Below are positions 1-6,849 of a stretch of 7,052 nucleotides of DNA, one piece after another. Source of the DNA: Bradyrhizobium sp. (GTDB lineage Bacteria; Pseudomonadota; Alphaproteobacteria; Rhizobiales; Xanthobacteraceae); assembly GCA_025960445.1 (NCBI GenBank), contig JAICIT010000128.1:1-7052 (forward strand), written 5' to 3'. Under the pieces are notes generated by a model that saw only the letters and a list, made by a program, of their open reading frames with translations, made no database searches and was not told the origin of the DNA. The stretch's first letter is position 1; every line of letters starts with the position of its first letter. A program made the translations under genes and the position numbers.

Positions 1-471
1 ACCTGGCGCTTCCATCTGCGCGGCGAAGTCATTCGCGGCCCGCAGGATGTCGGCTGGATCCAGCAATTGAGTGCGACGTCACTGATGCGCTCAGATTTCG
101 ATAGTGCGCCAGACACTATGCCTATCCTGGAAGCGCAAAAATCGTTCTCACCCGCTCAAGTCAAGCAGATCGTCCTGCGCAGCCCGAACGGATCCTACTC
201 CGGTCTCGTCTCCTCGGCCGACCTGCATTCGATCGCGACCCAGGATGACCTGCCACTCTCGACGCTGGCGCAACACCGCGATGAATTCCTGCTTCCCGAC
301 GCTACCATTCGCGAAATCATGGCGGCTTTCGAGCGGAGCGAAGCCGACGTTCTAGCCGTTGTTGATCGCGCCGATCACCCCTCAGCAATCGGAACAGTCA
401 GCGAGGCGCATGTGCTGCGCACCTATGGCGAAGAGCTCGAACGGCGCAATCAGGAACTCTTCTTCCGATAA
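1..471 (+). CDS. ClC-family chloride channel, C-terminal CBS-domain part (5' end cut off by the window)
   Basis: An open frame enters from the left edge and stops at TAA 469-471, giving 156 visible residues. The beginning (TWRFHLRGEVIRGPQDVGWI) resembles the linker that follows the last membrane helix in rhizobial ClC chloride channel proteins. Two CBS-like units follow, at about residues 24-79 (containing GSYSGLVSSADLH) and 87-142 (VLAVVDRADHPSAIGTVSEAHVLRTY). In ClC proteins such a cytoplasmic CBS pair usually binds adenine nucleotides and gates the channel or H+/Cl- exchanger. The membrane part lies outside the window, so the ClC assignment rests on the linker and on the family habit of ending in CBS domains. 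Another membrane protein with a CBS tail is possible. An internal TTG at 67 is unlikely to be the start because the frame and the homology-like sequence continue upstream. The gene is convergent with the GntR gene, 29 bases away, and probably not part of the catabolic unit. Confidence 0.8.
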   Translation, partial: TWRFHLRGEVIRGPQDVGWIQQLSATSLMRSDFDSAPDTMPILEAQKSFSPAQVKQIVLRSPNGSYSGLVSSADLHSIATQDDLPLSTLAQHRDEFLLPDATIREIMAAFERSEADVLAVVDRADHPSAIGTVSEAHVLRTYGEELERRNQELFFR

Positions 472-500
472 TACTGCGTGCTCATCCCGTAGACGCGTGC

Positions 501-1223
501 TCAGGGCCGCAAATCCATGTCGATGCGGATGAAGTCTCCGCGATAAGTCACCTCGCCGAGATAGATCACAGTCCGGTCCGCCGTGGTGAAAACCCGTCTC
601 ACCTCGGCGACCGGTGAATTCAGCGGAACCTGCAGCAGCCTCGCCACTTCGAGATCAGCGGTACCGATCGTCAGCGTCTGCCGCGCGCTGCTGATCGAAG
701 GATCACGCATGTCTTTTAGAATTGGGATCACCGTTTCCTTGCGAAAGCGCTTCGGGTGTCTCCGAAATATTTTTTCATCCAGATAGATCGAGATCACGCA
801 ATACGGCCGTTTGTTGCGCGAGTGCACGCGGCGCATGAATACGTAGTGCGCCGCCGGCTTGCCATCCTCGGGAAGCAGTGGCGCATCGGTTCGGCTTTCC
901 CTGATATTGATGATCTCCGGCGAAGTATCGCGGTACACCTCGGCGAGGTCCGACAGCGTGGTCTCGACCTTGAGCCATCGATCCTCCGTCAATGTCCCGG
1001 TGATGAAGGTACCGCGACCCTGCTGGGCTTCGATGATGCCATCGCGCACCAGCAGATCGACGGCTTGGCGGATGGTGACTCGAGAGACGCCGAATTCATC
1101 GGCGAGCACCTCGTTTGCAGGCAGCCGCAAGCCCTGGGCCCAAATTCCGCGCGCGATCCGCCGACGAAAAATGTCGGCGATCTGAGCGTATTTCGGAACG
1201 TGGCTGTCGGAAATCAGATGCAT
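501..1223 (-). CDS. GntR-family transcriptional regulator, HutC type with UTRA ligand domain
   Basis: This 240-residue protein has the usual length and order of a HutC-subfamily GntR regulator. A winged helix-turn-helix spans about residues 8-76 (PKYAQIADIFRRRIARG, then LPANEVLADEFGVSRVTIRQ, then the wing GRGTFITG). A UTRA effector-binding domain spans about 90-236 and ends in the typical YLGEVTYRGDFIRIDMDL. Family members are dimeric repressors whose DNA binding is relieved by a small ligand, often a substrate or intermediate of the neighbouring pathway. It is the last gene of a minus-strand run behind the GMC and enolase-superfamily genes, 43 bases after the GMC stop. No promoter of its own is obvious in that gap, so co-transcription and feedback control are inferred. 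The start ATG at 1221-1223 has only a weak purine-rich site (GAG), but it lies just ahead of the conserved N-terminal helix and no better start is visible. The likely operator is the palindrome at 4077-4094. Confidence 0.95.
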   Translation of the reverse strand: MHLISDSHVPKYAQIADIFRRRIARGIWAQGLRLPANEVLADEFGVSRVTIRQAVDLLVRDGIIEAQQGRGTFITGTLTEDRWLKVETTLSDLAEVYRDTSPEIINIRESRTDAPLLPEDGKPAAHYVFMRRVHSRNKRPYCVISIYLDEKIFRRHPKRFRKETVIPILKDMRDPSISSARQTLTIGTADLEVARLLQVPLNSPVAEVRRVFTTADRTVIYLGEVTYRGDFIRIDMDLRP

Positions 1224-1266
1224 TTTGGATTCTCAAATTCAGCGGGATGGCCCGGCCAGACCAAGC

Positions 1267-2862
1267 CTATGACATGACGAGCGCGGCGCCCTTCTCCCCG
1301 ATCATCAGGCTGCTCGCATTGGTATTCGCGGACGTTATCTGCGGCATCACCGAAGCGTCGATCACGCGCAGTTTTTCGACACCGCGCACGCGAAGTTGCG
1401 GATCGAGAACCGATTTGTCATCGCTTCCCATCCGGCAGGTGCCTACGCAATGAAACACGGTGCCGCCGGTGGTTCGCGCGAAATCCCACAAACCGGCAGG
1501 GCTGTCGGTGGCCTCACCCGGAACCATCTCGATATCCCACAGATCTCTGAATGATTTCTGCCGGTAGATCTCGCGCAACATCTGCAGTCCCGCGACGATG
1601 GTCTTGCGGTCGATTTCATCGGCAAAGTAATTGGGTTCGATGCGCGGTTGATCGAATGGATCGGTCGAACGGATCGCGAGCGACCCGCGCGATTGCCCAT
1701 GACACTGCCAGACCGATGCGGTGAAGCCCGAATAGCTGTGCAGGGGATCGCCCGGTTTATCCACCGACAGCGGCATCACGTTGAACTGCACGTCGGGTCG
1801 CGCATCGACCGCATATTCGGTGCAGGCTGCGCCACCGACCTGGCCCGCACCCGCGCTCAAGGGACCGCTGCCCGCAACAAGCCATTGCAAACCCATTTTC
1901 GTCAGTCCATGCGGGCTGCGCACCTGATCGTTCAGAGAAATTCGCTGCTTCAGCCGAACGATCATGCGCGCCTGATAGTGATCCTGCAGGTTGCGGCCGA
2001 CATCCGGCGCGTCGACGACGATGGGGATGCCGAGCCCGCGCAGCAGATCAGCGGGGCCGATGCCCGAGAGTTGCAGCAGCTGCGGTGACTGCAGCGCCCC
2101 CGCCGACAATACAATCTCACGATCGGCTGCCGCCTTGCAGGCCCGGCCGTCTTTGATCCATTCCACGCCGGTAGCGATGCTGCCCTTGAACATCACTTTG
2201 CTCACCTGCGCGCCGGTGATGATCGTGAGATTTCGGCGATGGGCGATCGGGCGCAGGAAAGCCGAGGACGAGCTGCTGCGCCAGCGCCGTCCGATTCCCA
2301 ACTGATAACTGCCGACACCCAGCGTAGTGGCGCCATTGAAATCGGGATTGCGCGGAAGTCCGAACTCCACACCCGCATCTATCCAGGCCGCGGAAGCCCG
2401 GTTACCGGTTCGCAGGTCGGAGACTTCGAATTCGCCGAGGCCGCCATGATATTGGCTCTCGCCGCCCTGGTAGCGCTCGTAGCGCCGGAAGTACGGCAGC
2501 AGCTCGCGATAACTCCAGCCTTTAGCGCCGAGCCGCTCCCAGTCATCGAAGTCCTCATGCTGACCGCGAATGAATATCAGGCCGTTTATGGAGGACGATC
2601 CGCCGAGCACGCGGCCGCGCGGCCACACGATCGAGCGCCCGCCCGTGGCCTTGCTCGGCTCGGTTCTGAACAGGCGCGAAAAACGTTCGTTGTAGATCGT
2701 CCGGTAATAACCGACCGGAAGCTTGAGCCAAAAATTGCGGTCCGATCCGCCGGCTTCCAGCAGCAGCACGCGGCATGACGGATCGGCCGACAGGCGGTTT
2801 GCGACCACGCAGCCGGCGGACCCCGCGCCGACGATGATGTAATCGTATCCTCGTGCAGACAT
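1267..2862 (-). CDS. GMC-family FAD-dependent oxidoreductase (choline-dehydrogenase-like alcohol dehydrogenase)
   Basis: The 531-residue protein has full GMC length and all family landmarks. An N-terminal dinucleotide fold YDYIIVGAGSAG (6-17) with LLLEAGG (33-39) binds the FAD ADP moiety. GMC signature 1 lies near 81-108 (GRVLGGSSSINGLIFIRG). GMC signature 2 is GALQSPQLLQLSGIGP (255-270). The C-terminal substrate domain ends in FHCVGTCRMG (470-479) and SANTNASSLMIGEKGA (511-526). By family alignment His471 and Asn513 are the catalytic His/Asn pair that takes the substrate hydroxyl proton. The enzyme is therefore predicted to be a flavin-dependent oxidase or dehydrogenase converting an alcohol to an aldehyde or ketone. 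No signal peptide is seen, so it should be cytoplasmic or membrane-peripheral. A good Shine-Dalgarno (GGGAAG, 6 bases before the ATG) supports the start. It follows the enolase-superfamily gene after 18 bases, consistent with one transcript. The choline dehydrogenase label often given to this family is not supported by anything specific here. Confidence 0.96.
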   Translation of the reverse strand: MSARGYDYIIVGAGSAGCVVANRLSADPSCRVLLLEAGGSDRNFWLKLPVGYYRTIYNERFSRLFRTEPSKATGGRSIVWPRGRVLGGSSSINGLIFIRGQHEDFDDWERLGAKGWSYRELLPYFRRYERYQGGESQYHGGLGEFEVSDLRTGNRASAAWIDAGVEFGLPRNPDFNGATTLGVGSYQLGIGRRWRSSSSSAFLRPIAHRRNLTIITGAQVSKVMFKGSIATGVEWIKDGRACKAAADREIVLSAGALQSPQLLQLSGIGPADLLRGLGIPIVVDAPDVGRNLQDHYQARMIVRLKQRISLNDQVRSPHGLTKMGLQWLVAGSGPLSAGAGQVGGAACTEYAVDARPDVQFNVMPLSVDKPGDPLHSYSGFTASVWQCHGQSRGSLAIRSTDPFDQPRIEPNYFADEIDRKTIVAGLQMLREIYRQKSFRDLWDIEMVPGEATDSPAGLWDFARTTGGTVFHCVGTCRMGSDDKSVLDPQLRVRGVEKLRVIDASVMPQITSANTNASSLMIGEKGAALVMS

Positions 2863-2880
2863 GCAAAGCTTCCCGCCAGA

Positions 2881-4032
2881 TCAAGCCGTCCGGTAGCGTT
2901 CGATCGAGGACAAATCGGGTTCGATTCCGATGCCCGGATCGTCACTCAGGGTGACCATTCCGTCTCTGACGTCGGCCACCGAACCGCATAAGAGATCACG
3001 CAACGGATTGTCATTGGAATCGATTTCCAGCAAACCCTCGCCCCCTACCCCGGCCAGCAGATGCGCCGACGCCAGAAGCCCAATCCCGCCGCCGAGATAA
3101 TGCGGGCAAAATATCTTGCCGGATTTCAGGATGTCTTTTGCGATCCCCGAGCAGACGCTGAGCCCACCCCACTTCGCAATATCAGGTTGCACGAAGGAAA
3201 GAACGTCGTCACCGAGCACCCGCTCGAAGCCCGCTTTGCTCGCGATATTTTCTCCCGCCGCCAGCGGCACGTCGGTGGCTTTGCGCAATCGTTGCCATTG
3301 CTGCCACGTCTCGTCGGCACGGATCGGCTCTTCGAGCCAGGCGAGACCGAATTCGCAAAGACGGGGTACGAGATCCAACGCCTGTTGCGTCGACCAGGCC
3401 TGATTGGCATCGGCTGCCAGCATGCCGTCGCCGACGAGTTGGCGAAGCGAGCCGAGATTGGTGCGGTCCGTGGCGAGATCGAAGCCGATTTTTAGTTTCA
3501 GCGCACGATGTCCCCTGCTCAGCGCCGCTTCCGCCATCTGCCGCGAGCCGGTTGGATTGATGCCGCTGGCATAGACCCTGATTTGATTGCGATTACCGCC
3601 GAGCAGTTTCCACAGCGCGGTCTTGCGGCGACGCGCATAGAGATCCCACATCGCCAGGTCGATGCCCGCGATCGCCTGCGCGAAGGGACCGGGTTCGCCG
3701 GACTGTAGCGCGAGCACCGATGTGCCTTGCGTCAGCGCATCGAATACGTCGAAGGGCTCGCTCCCCACAAATCCTGAGATGGCAGGCGCCAGCACCTCGT
3801 TGACCAGACGCGCGCGATGTTCCGCTCCGTTCGATGGAAAATTCGCCCAGACTTCGCCCCACCCGGTGTAACCGTCTTCATCCTCCACGCGAACGAAGAC
3901 CGCCGGTCGGGTCAGCATCCGGCCGAATGAGGTGACAACCGGCGTCGTGAGCGGATAACGATAACAGAGAGCCTGAGCGCTGCGGATGGCAAATGTCGGC
4001 GATGTCATTTCGCAATCCGGATGCAGGACCAT
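2881..4032 (-). CDS. Mandelate racemase/muconate lactonizing enzyme family protein (enolase superfamily, MR-type active site)
   Basis: This 383-residue protein has an N-terminal capping domain (about 15-140, with GWGEV at 57-61) and a modified TIM barrel. The barrel residues match the mandelate racemase subgroup. The KxK motif is Lys179/Lys181 (ALKLKIG). Metal ligands are Asp208 (ADANQAW), Glu234 (WLEEP) and Glu261 (AAGEN). The Asp284/His311 dyad lies in QPDIAKWGG and CPHYLGGG. A late Glu336 (LLEID) is in the position expected for the last active-site Glu. Spacings D208-E234 (26), E261-D284 (23) and D284-H311 (27) equal those I recall for mandelate racemase. Known members abstract the proton alpha to a carboxylate with Mg2+ and act as acid-sugar dehydratases, racemases or cycloisomerases; the exact reaction here is unknown. 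It is the first gene of the minus operon. The ATG at 4030-4032 has AAGGG 14 bases upstream, which is rather far; an in-frame ATG at 4006-4008 (MTSPTF) is an alternative start. Confidence 0.95.
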   Translation of the reverse strand: MVLHPDCEMTSPTFAIRSAQALCYRYPLTTPVVTSFGRMLTRPAVFVRVEDEDGYTGWGEVWANFPSNGAEHRARLVNEVLAPAISGFVGSEPFDVFDALTQGTSVLALQSGEPGPFAQAIAGIDLAMWDLYARRRKTALWKLLGGNRNQIRVYASGINPTGSRQMAEAALSRGHRALKLKIGFDLATDRTNLGSLRQLVGDGMLAADANQAWSTQQALDLVPRLCEFGLAWLEEPIRADETWQQWQRLRKATDVPLAAGENIASKAGFERVLGDDVLSFVQPDIAKWGGLSVCSGIAKDILKSGKIFCPHYLGGGIGLLASAHLLAGVGGEGLLEIDSNDNPLRDLLCGSVADVRDGMVTLSDDPGIGIEPDLSSIERYRTA

Positions 4033-4049
4033 GCTGCGGTTGTCGGCCC

Positions 4050-4078
4050 TTGTATGGTCATCCTATTTATAATATGAG
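4050..4078 (+). promoter_or_regulatory. Putative promoter of the ABC transporter operon
   Basis: A perfect TATAAT occurs at 4068-4073 on the plus strand but has no good -35 box at 16-18 bases. Alternatively, TTGTAT (4050-4055) with 17 bases to TATGAG (4073-4078) gives a weaker pair. Either choice puts the start point at about 4080-4086, within the palindrome at 4077-4094. It leaves a leader of roughly 35 bases before the permease ATG. The missing -35 match could mean that an activator is needed or that the alternative boxes are used. Confidence 0.4.
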
Positions 4079-4098
4079 TTGATCACGATCAACTGCAA
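4069..4098 (-). promoter_or_regulatory. Putative sigma70-type promoter of the catabolic operon
   Basis: Read on the minus strand, TTGCAG (complement of 4093-4098) is followed after 18 bases by TATTAT (complement of 4069-4074). Transcription would begin near 4062, leaving a leader of about 30 bases before the ATG at 4032. The candidate operator palindrome lies almost wholly in the spacer between the two boxes, which is the classical arrangement for repression. This is a consensus match by eye; no start site has been mapped. Confidence 0.45.
4077..4094. promoter_or_regulatory. Candidate GntR operator: perfect 8+2+8 bp palindrome
   Basis: The sequence AGTTGATCACGATCAACT is an inverted repeat with 8 bp arms and a 2 bp centre, with no mismatch. 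It lies in the 86 bp gap between the divergent catabolic and transport operons. It sits just downstream of the TATAAT box reading right, around the expected start point. It also falls inside the spacer of the promoter reading left. A dimeric repressor bound here could block both promoters. The GT...AC outer bases fit GntR-family sites loosely. Assigning it to the GntR protein at 501-1223 is inference from proximity, since no other regulator is visible. Confidence 0.6.
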
Positions 4099-4118
4099 TT
4101 GCTGCCGGATCGAATGCA

Positions 4119-4889
4119 ATGGATGGAAGTGTCGCGAGGCGCTTTTTGCTTGGGCTCGCGCCGTGGGCCGGCGCCGTGCTGCTGTGGTATGGCGTGCGCT
4201 GGAGCGGCTTCGTAAATCCTTCCCTGATTCCCGCGCCGCATCGGGTAGCCGCCAAATTTGTCGAACTGCTGCTTCACGAGGGCTTGCTGTTCGATGTCTA
4301 TGCTTCGACAAGGCGAGTATTCCTAGGGGTCGTGCTCGGCATCCTCGTCGCCGTTCCCGTCGGCTTCCTGCTAGGCTGGTACCGCTCGGCACGCACCTTT
4401 GCCGATCCGATGATCAATTTCTTCCGGGCGCTGCCCCCGATCGCGCTCATCCCGTTGGTGATCGTCTATTTCGGCGTTGATGAAGCCGCCAAGCTCGTGA
4501 TCCTTTTCTATGCGTCGTTTTTCGCCGGCGTGATCGTGATGTACGAAGGCGTATCGCAGATCACGCCGCTCTACATCCGGGTCGCGCAGACGCTGGGCGC
4601 CGGCGAATTCGAGATCTTCCGGAAAGTCATCATCCCGCTCACGGTGCCGCATATTCTCACAGCGCTGCGCGTCGCGCTCGGTGTTGCGTGGGCAACCCTG
4701 GTTGCATCCGAGTTGATCGCGGCGCAGCGCGGCCTCGGCGCGCTGATCCAGAATGCCTCGACATATTTCCTGCTCGACGTCATTTATGTCGGCATCATCT
4801 GCATCGGTTGCGTGGCCCTGATCATGGACATGATCTTGCGCCGGATCAGCGCCCGGCTCCTGGTGTGGCAGGAAAGAGCCGTTGGATGA
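4119..4889 (+). CDS. ABC transporter permease, SsuC/TauC type
   Basis: This 256-residue integral membrane protein has about six hydrophobic segments (near 10-26, 65-88, 104-120, 124-142, 180-200 and 220-240). The cytoplasmic EAA loop, which docks on the ATPase, lies at about 156-180 (AQTLGAGEFEIFRKVIIPL). Length and motifs match permeases of the nitrate/sulfonate/taurine and NMT1-type importers, which normally work as homodimers; only one permease gene is present, which fits. The family moves small, mostly anionic organic solutes, but the permease does not reveal which. The ATG at 4119 is the first usable start in frame, with a weak site (GGA, 9 bases upstream). A nearby ATG at 4114 is out of frame. 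The last codons overlap the ATPase start by ATGA, indicating translational coupling. It is the first gene of the transport operon and diverges from the catabolic genes. Confidence 0.97.
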   Translation: MDGSVARRFLLGLAPWAGAVLLWYGVRWSGFVNPSLIPAPHRVAAKFVELLLHEGLLFDVYASTRRVFLGVVLGILVAVPVGFLLGWYRSARTFADPMINFFRALPPIALIPLVIVYFGVDEAAKLVILFYASFFAGVIVMYEGVSQITPLYIRVAQTLGAGEFEIFRKVIIPLTVPHILTALRVALGVAWATLVASELIAAQRGLGALIQNASTYFLLDVIYVGIICIGCVALIMDMILRRISARLLVWQERAVG

Positions 4890-5710
4890 ACATAGCCAAC
4901 AGCATTCATCGGGCGCAGTTCGATCGCGTGTCGCTTGAGTTCAAAACGCCGAAGGGCAGGCTCAGGGTGGTGGAGGATGTCAGCTACGAGATCAATGATG
5001 GCGACTTCATCGCCGTCATCGGTCCATCCGGCTGCGGCAAGACCACCATGATGAGCATGCTTGCGGGCTTTCAGAAGCCTACCACGGGCAAGGTGTTGTT
5101 CGACGGGCAACCCGTTAAGGGACCCGGACCCGAACGCGGCGTCATCTTCCAGGAATATGGCGTGTTCCCCTGGCTGACGGTCAAGGAGAACATCGCGTTC
5201 GGTCTCAAGCTAAAGGCAAATCATGTGCCGCTCGCGGAGCGAGACCAGATTTGCGAACATTATCTCATGTTGATGGGTTTGGCGGATTTCGCGAACTCGT
5301 ACCCGAAGCATCTGTCCGGTGGGATGCGGCAGCGCCTCGCCATCGCTCGAGCCTACGCGGTGAAGCCGCAGTTTCTCCTTATGGATGAGCCATTCGGTGC
5401 GCTGGACGCTCAGACGCGGGCGAACATGCAAAATCTGCTGCTCAAGGTGCTCGCCGCCGAGGGCAAGACGGTCATGCTCATCACTCATTCGGTGGAAGAA
5501 GCGATCTATCTCTCCTCGCGCATCGTGGTGGTTACGGCACGTCCCGCGCGGATCAAGCAGATCATCGATGTGCCTTTTGGGTATCCGCGCGATGAGACCC
5601 TTCAGGAGCGGCCGGAGTTCGGAGAGCTTCGAAGCCACATCAGGGAGCTTGTGATGAGCGAATACCGCGCGCAGCAGGCGCAGCTACGACCGGCCTCATT
5701 TTCGGAGTAA
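4886..5710 (+). CDS. ABC transporter ATP-binding protein, SsuB/TauB type
   Basis: Starting at the ATG that overlaps the permease stop (ATGA, 4886-4889), the protein is 274 residues, normal for this family. All ATPase motifs are intact: Walker A GPSGCGKTT (46-54), Q-loop Gln89 (IFQEYGVFPW), signature LSGGMRQR (143-150), Walker B FLLMDE (163-168), D-loop GALD (171-174) and the switch His201 (LITHSVEEA). It would form the cytoplasmic dimer that powers the permease. The frame is open much further upstream (from 4688) inside the permease gene, but that part has no family resemblance. The coupled ATG with AGGAAAG 9 bases ahead is clearly the real start. The binding-protein gene follows after 28 bases, so the three genes form one transcription unit. 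Confidence 0.97.
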   Translation: MNIANSIHRAQFDRVSLEFKTPKGRLRVVEDVSYEINDGDFIAVIGPSGCGKTTMMSMLAGFQKPTTGKVLFDGQPVKGPGPERGVIFQEYGVFPWLTVKENIAFGLKLKANHVPLAERDQICEHYLMLMGLADFANSYPKHLSGGMRQRLAIARAYAVKPQFLLMDEPFGALDAQTRANMQNLLLKVLAAEGKTVMLITHSVEEAIYLSSRIVVVTARPARIKQIIDVPFGYPRDETLQERPEFGELRSHIRELVMSEYRAQQAQLRPASFSE

Positions 5711-5721
5711 TCGCAAACAGT

Positions 5722-5730
5722 AGAAGGGAG
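5722..5730 (+). promoter_or_regulatory. Strong ribosome binding site of the binding-protein gene
   Basis: AGAAGGGAG ends 8 bases before the ATG at 5739. It is clearly stronger than the sites in front of the permease and ATPase genes. This fits the usual excess of binding protein over the membrane parts. A nearly identical site is found before the GTG at 7007. Confidence 0.75.
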
Positions 5731-5738
5731 AAAACGCC

Positions 5739-6734
5739 ATGGATCGACGACAGTTTCTGACCACGACGGCAGGCCTCGCGCTCAGCGGGATCGCAGTTTC
5801 CGCACCGGCCGTTGCGCAGGCCAAGACCAAGGTCCGGGTTGGCTATCTGCACACGGTCGCCGTTGACGGACAGATCTGGACCGGGATGGACCGGGGCACG
5901 TTTGCGAAGCAAGGCCTTGATCTTGAATTACGCCAGTTCAACACCGGCCTTGAAATCTTCCAGGCTTTGATCGGCGGCAGCCTCGACGTGCTGGCGACGG
6001 GCGCCGTGCTGTCGAACTTCCCGGCGCGCGGACAAGGCAAGGCATTCCTGATCAACGACATCGAAGTTGCCACCGCGCAACTCTGGGTTCGCTCCGATCA
6101 GGGCATCAAATCGTTTGCGGATTTGAAGGGCAAGCGCATTGCCACGACAACCGGAACCACTGCCCACGTGTTCCTCGACAAGGCGCTGCGCGCCAACAAG
6201 ATCGATCCAAAGGAAGTTGAACTTGTAAACCAGGCGATGCCGGCCGCGGTCACAGCGTTCATCTCCGGCGCTGTGCCGGCTGTCGCGCTCTGGGTGCCGT
6301 TCAACGTCACTGTGCGGGACAAGGTTCCCGGTGCGGTCAAGCTTGCCGACGCGTCGGCCTATTACCCGCAGGCGGCGATCATCGGCGGCTGGGCCGCTGC
6401 CAATGACTATTACGAGCCGAACAAGGAGACGCTGGCGAAACTCATCAGGGGCTGGGCGGAGGCCAACGACTACATTGTCGCCAACAGCAAGGAAGCGATG
6501 GAAGCGCTGCAGAAGAACCACTACAGCCAGACGCCCATGGCGGACATCAACGAATCCTTTCAGGCGCAGAAAATGTTCACGTCGCGCGACTGGAAGCGTC
6601 TCTATTCGGACGGGACCGTCACAAAATGGCTGGACCAGTCGACCGACTTCTTCATGGCGAACGCGGGCATCAAGGACTTCACCCCTGCCAGCAAGTATTT
6701 CGATCCGAGCCTCTACCTCAAGACAGTTGCATAG
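5739..6734 (+). CDS. ABC transporter substrate-binding protein, NMT1/SsuA/TauA type, with Tat-like signal peptide
   Basis: This 331-residue protein begins with MDRRQFLTTTAG, a twin-arginine (RRxFL) motif. A hydrophobic stretch and a likely cleavage site AQA|K after residue 28 follow. The mature part has the NMT1/SsuA pattern. It shows VRVGYLHTVAVDGQIWTGMDRGTFAKQGLDLEL-like first strands near 32-64, IFQALIGGSLDVLATGA (73-89), FADLKGKRIATTTGT (126-140) and a second lobe with AAIIGGWAAANDYY (212-225). Such proteins capture sulfonates, taurine, nitrate, pyrimidines or aromatic carboxylates in the periplasm and deliver them to the permease. Ligand class cannot be decided from sequence alone. Export through Tat suggests folding in the cytoplasm first. 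It is the last gene of the importer operon and is followed by a stable hairpin at 6768-6798. All components of an importer are present in one operon. Confidence 0.95.
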   Translation: MDRRQFLTTTAGLALSGIAVSAPAVAQAKTKVRVGYLHTVAVDGQIWTGMDRGTFAKQGLDLELRQFNTGLEIFQALIGGSLDVLATGAVLSNFPARGQGKAFLINDIEVATAQLWVRSDQGIKSFADLKGKRIATTTGTTAHVFLDKALRANKIDPKEVELVNQAMPAAVTAFISGAVPAVALWVPFNVTVRDKVPGAVKLADASAYYPQAAIIGGWAAANDYYEPNKETLAKLIRGWAEANDYIVANSKEAMEALQKNHYSQTPMADINESFQAQKMFTSRDWKRLYSDGTVTKWLDQSTDFFMANAGIKDFTPASKYFDPSLYLKTVA

Positions 6735-6767
6735 CTCGAACTCCAGATAATTGCGGAGCCTGCCGGT

Positions 6768-6798
6768 CGCGAACGGGAACTGACAATTCCCCTTCGCG
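6768..6798 (+). terminator. Strong stem-loop just after the importer operon
   Basis: Bases 6768-6779 pair with 6787-6798: 11 of 12 pairs form, with one C-C mismatch, around a 7-base loop (CTGACAA). It begins 33 bases after the binding-protein stop. No T-run follows, so it is not a textbook intrinsic terminator. It may instead act with Rho or protect the abundant binding-protein mRNA from 3' decay, as is common after such genes. The pairing is read directly from the sequence; the role is inferred. Confidence 0.45.
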
Positions 6799-6831
6799 TC
6801 TCGATTGACCTTCGCGGCTGCAAGAGGGCGC

Positions 6832-6849
6832 CGGTCGCACGCGCGACCG
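6832..6849. repeat. Inverted repeat, perfect 7 bp stem with 4 base loop
   Basis: CGGTCGC at 6832-6838 is the exact reverse complement of GCGACCG at 6843-6849. It lies in the non-coding spacer 6735-7006. It could be a second terminator-like hairpin, a protein site, or chance in GC-rich DNA. No T-tract follows. Confidence 0.4.

Noticed and set aside
362..377. TTGATC...GATCA inverted repeat resembling the operator half-sites
   Set aside because: It lies inside the chloride channel coding sequence with a 5 base spacer instead of 2, and is explained by Asp-Arg-Ala-Asp codons.
476..503. Direct repeat GCGTGCTCA (476-484 and 495-503) spanning the GntR stop codon
   Set aside because: Only 9 bp and with no element between the copies. 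It could be a footprint of a small duplication or deletion but is within what chance gives, and no terminator hairpin is formed.
756..1277. Open frame on the plus strand opposite the GntR gene
   Set aside because: The GntR protein has full domain structure on the other strand. The plus product has no recognisable motif.
4095..4120. GCAATTGC palindrome and ATTGC/GCAAT hairpin over the permease start codon
   Set aside because: Short arms, and the hairpin has a 13 base loop and only 5 pairs. A role in hiding the start codon cannot be supported.
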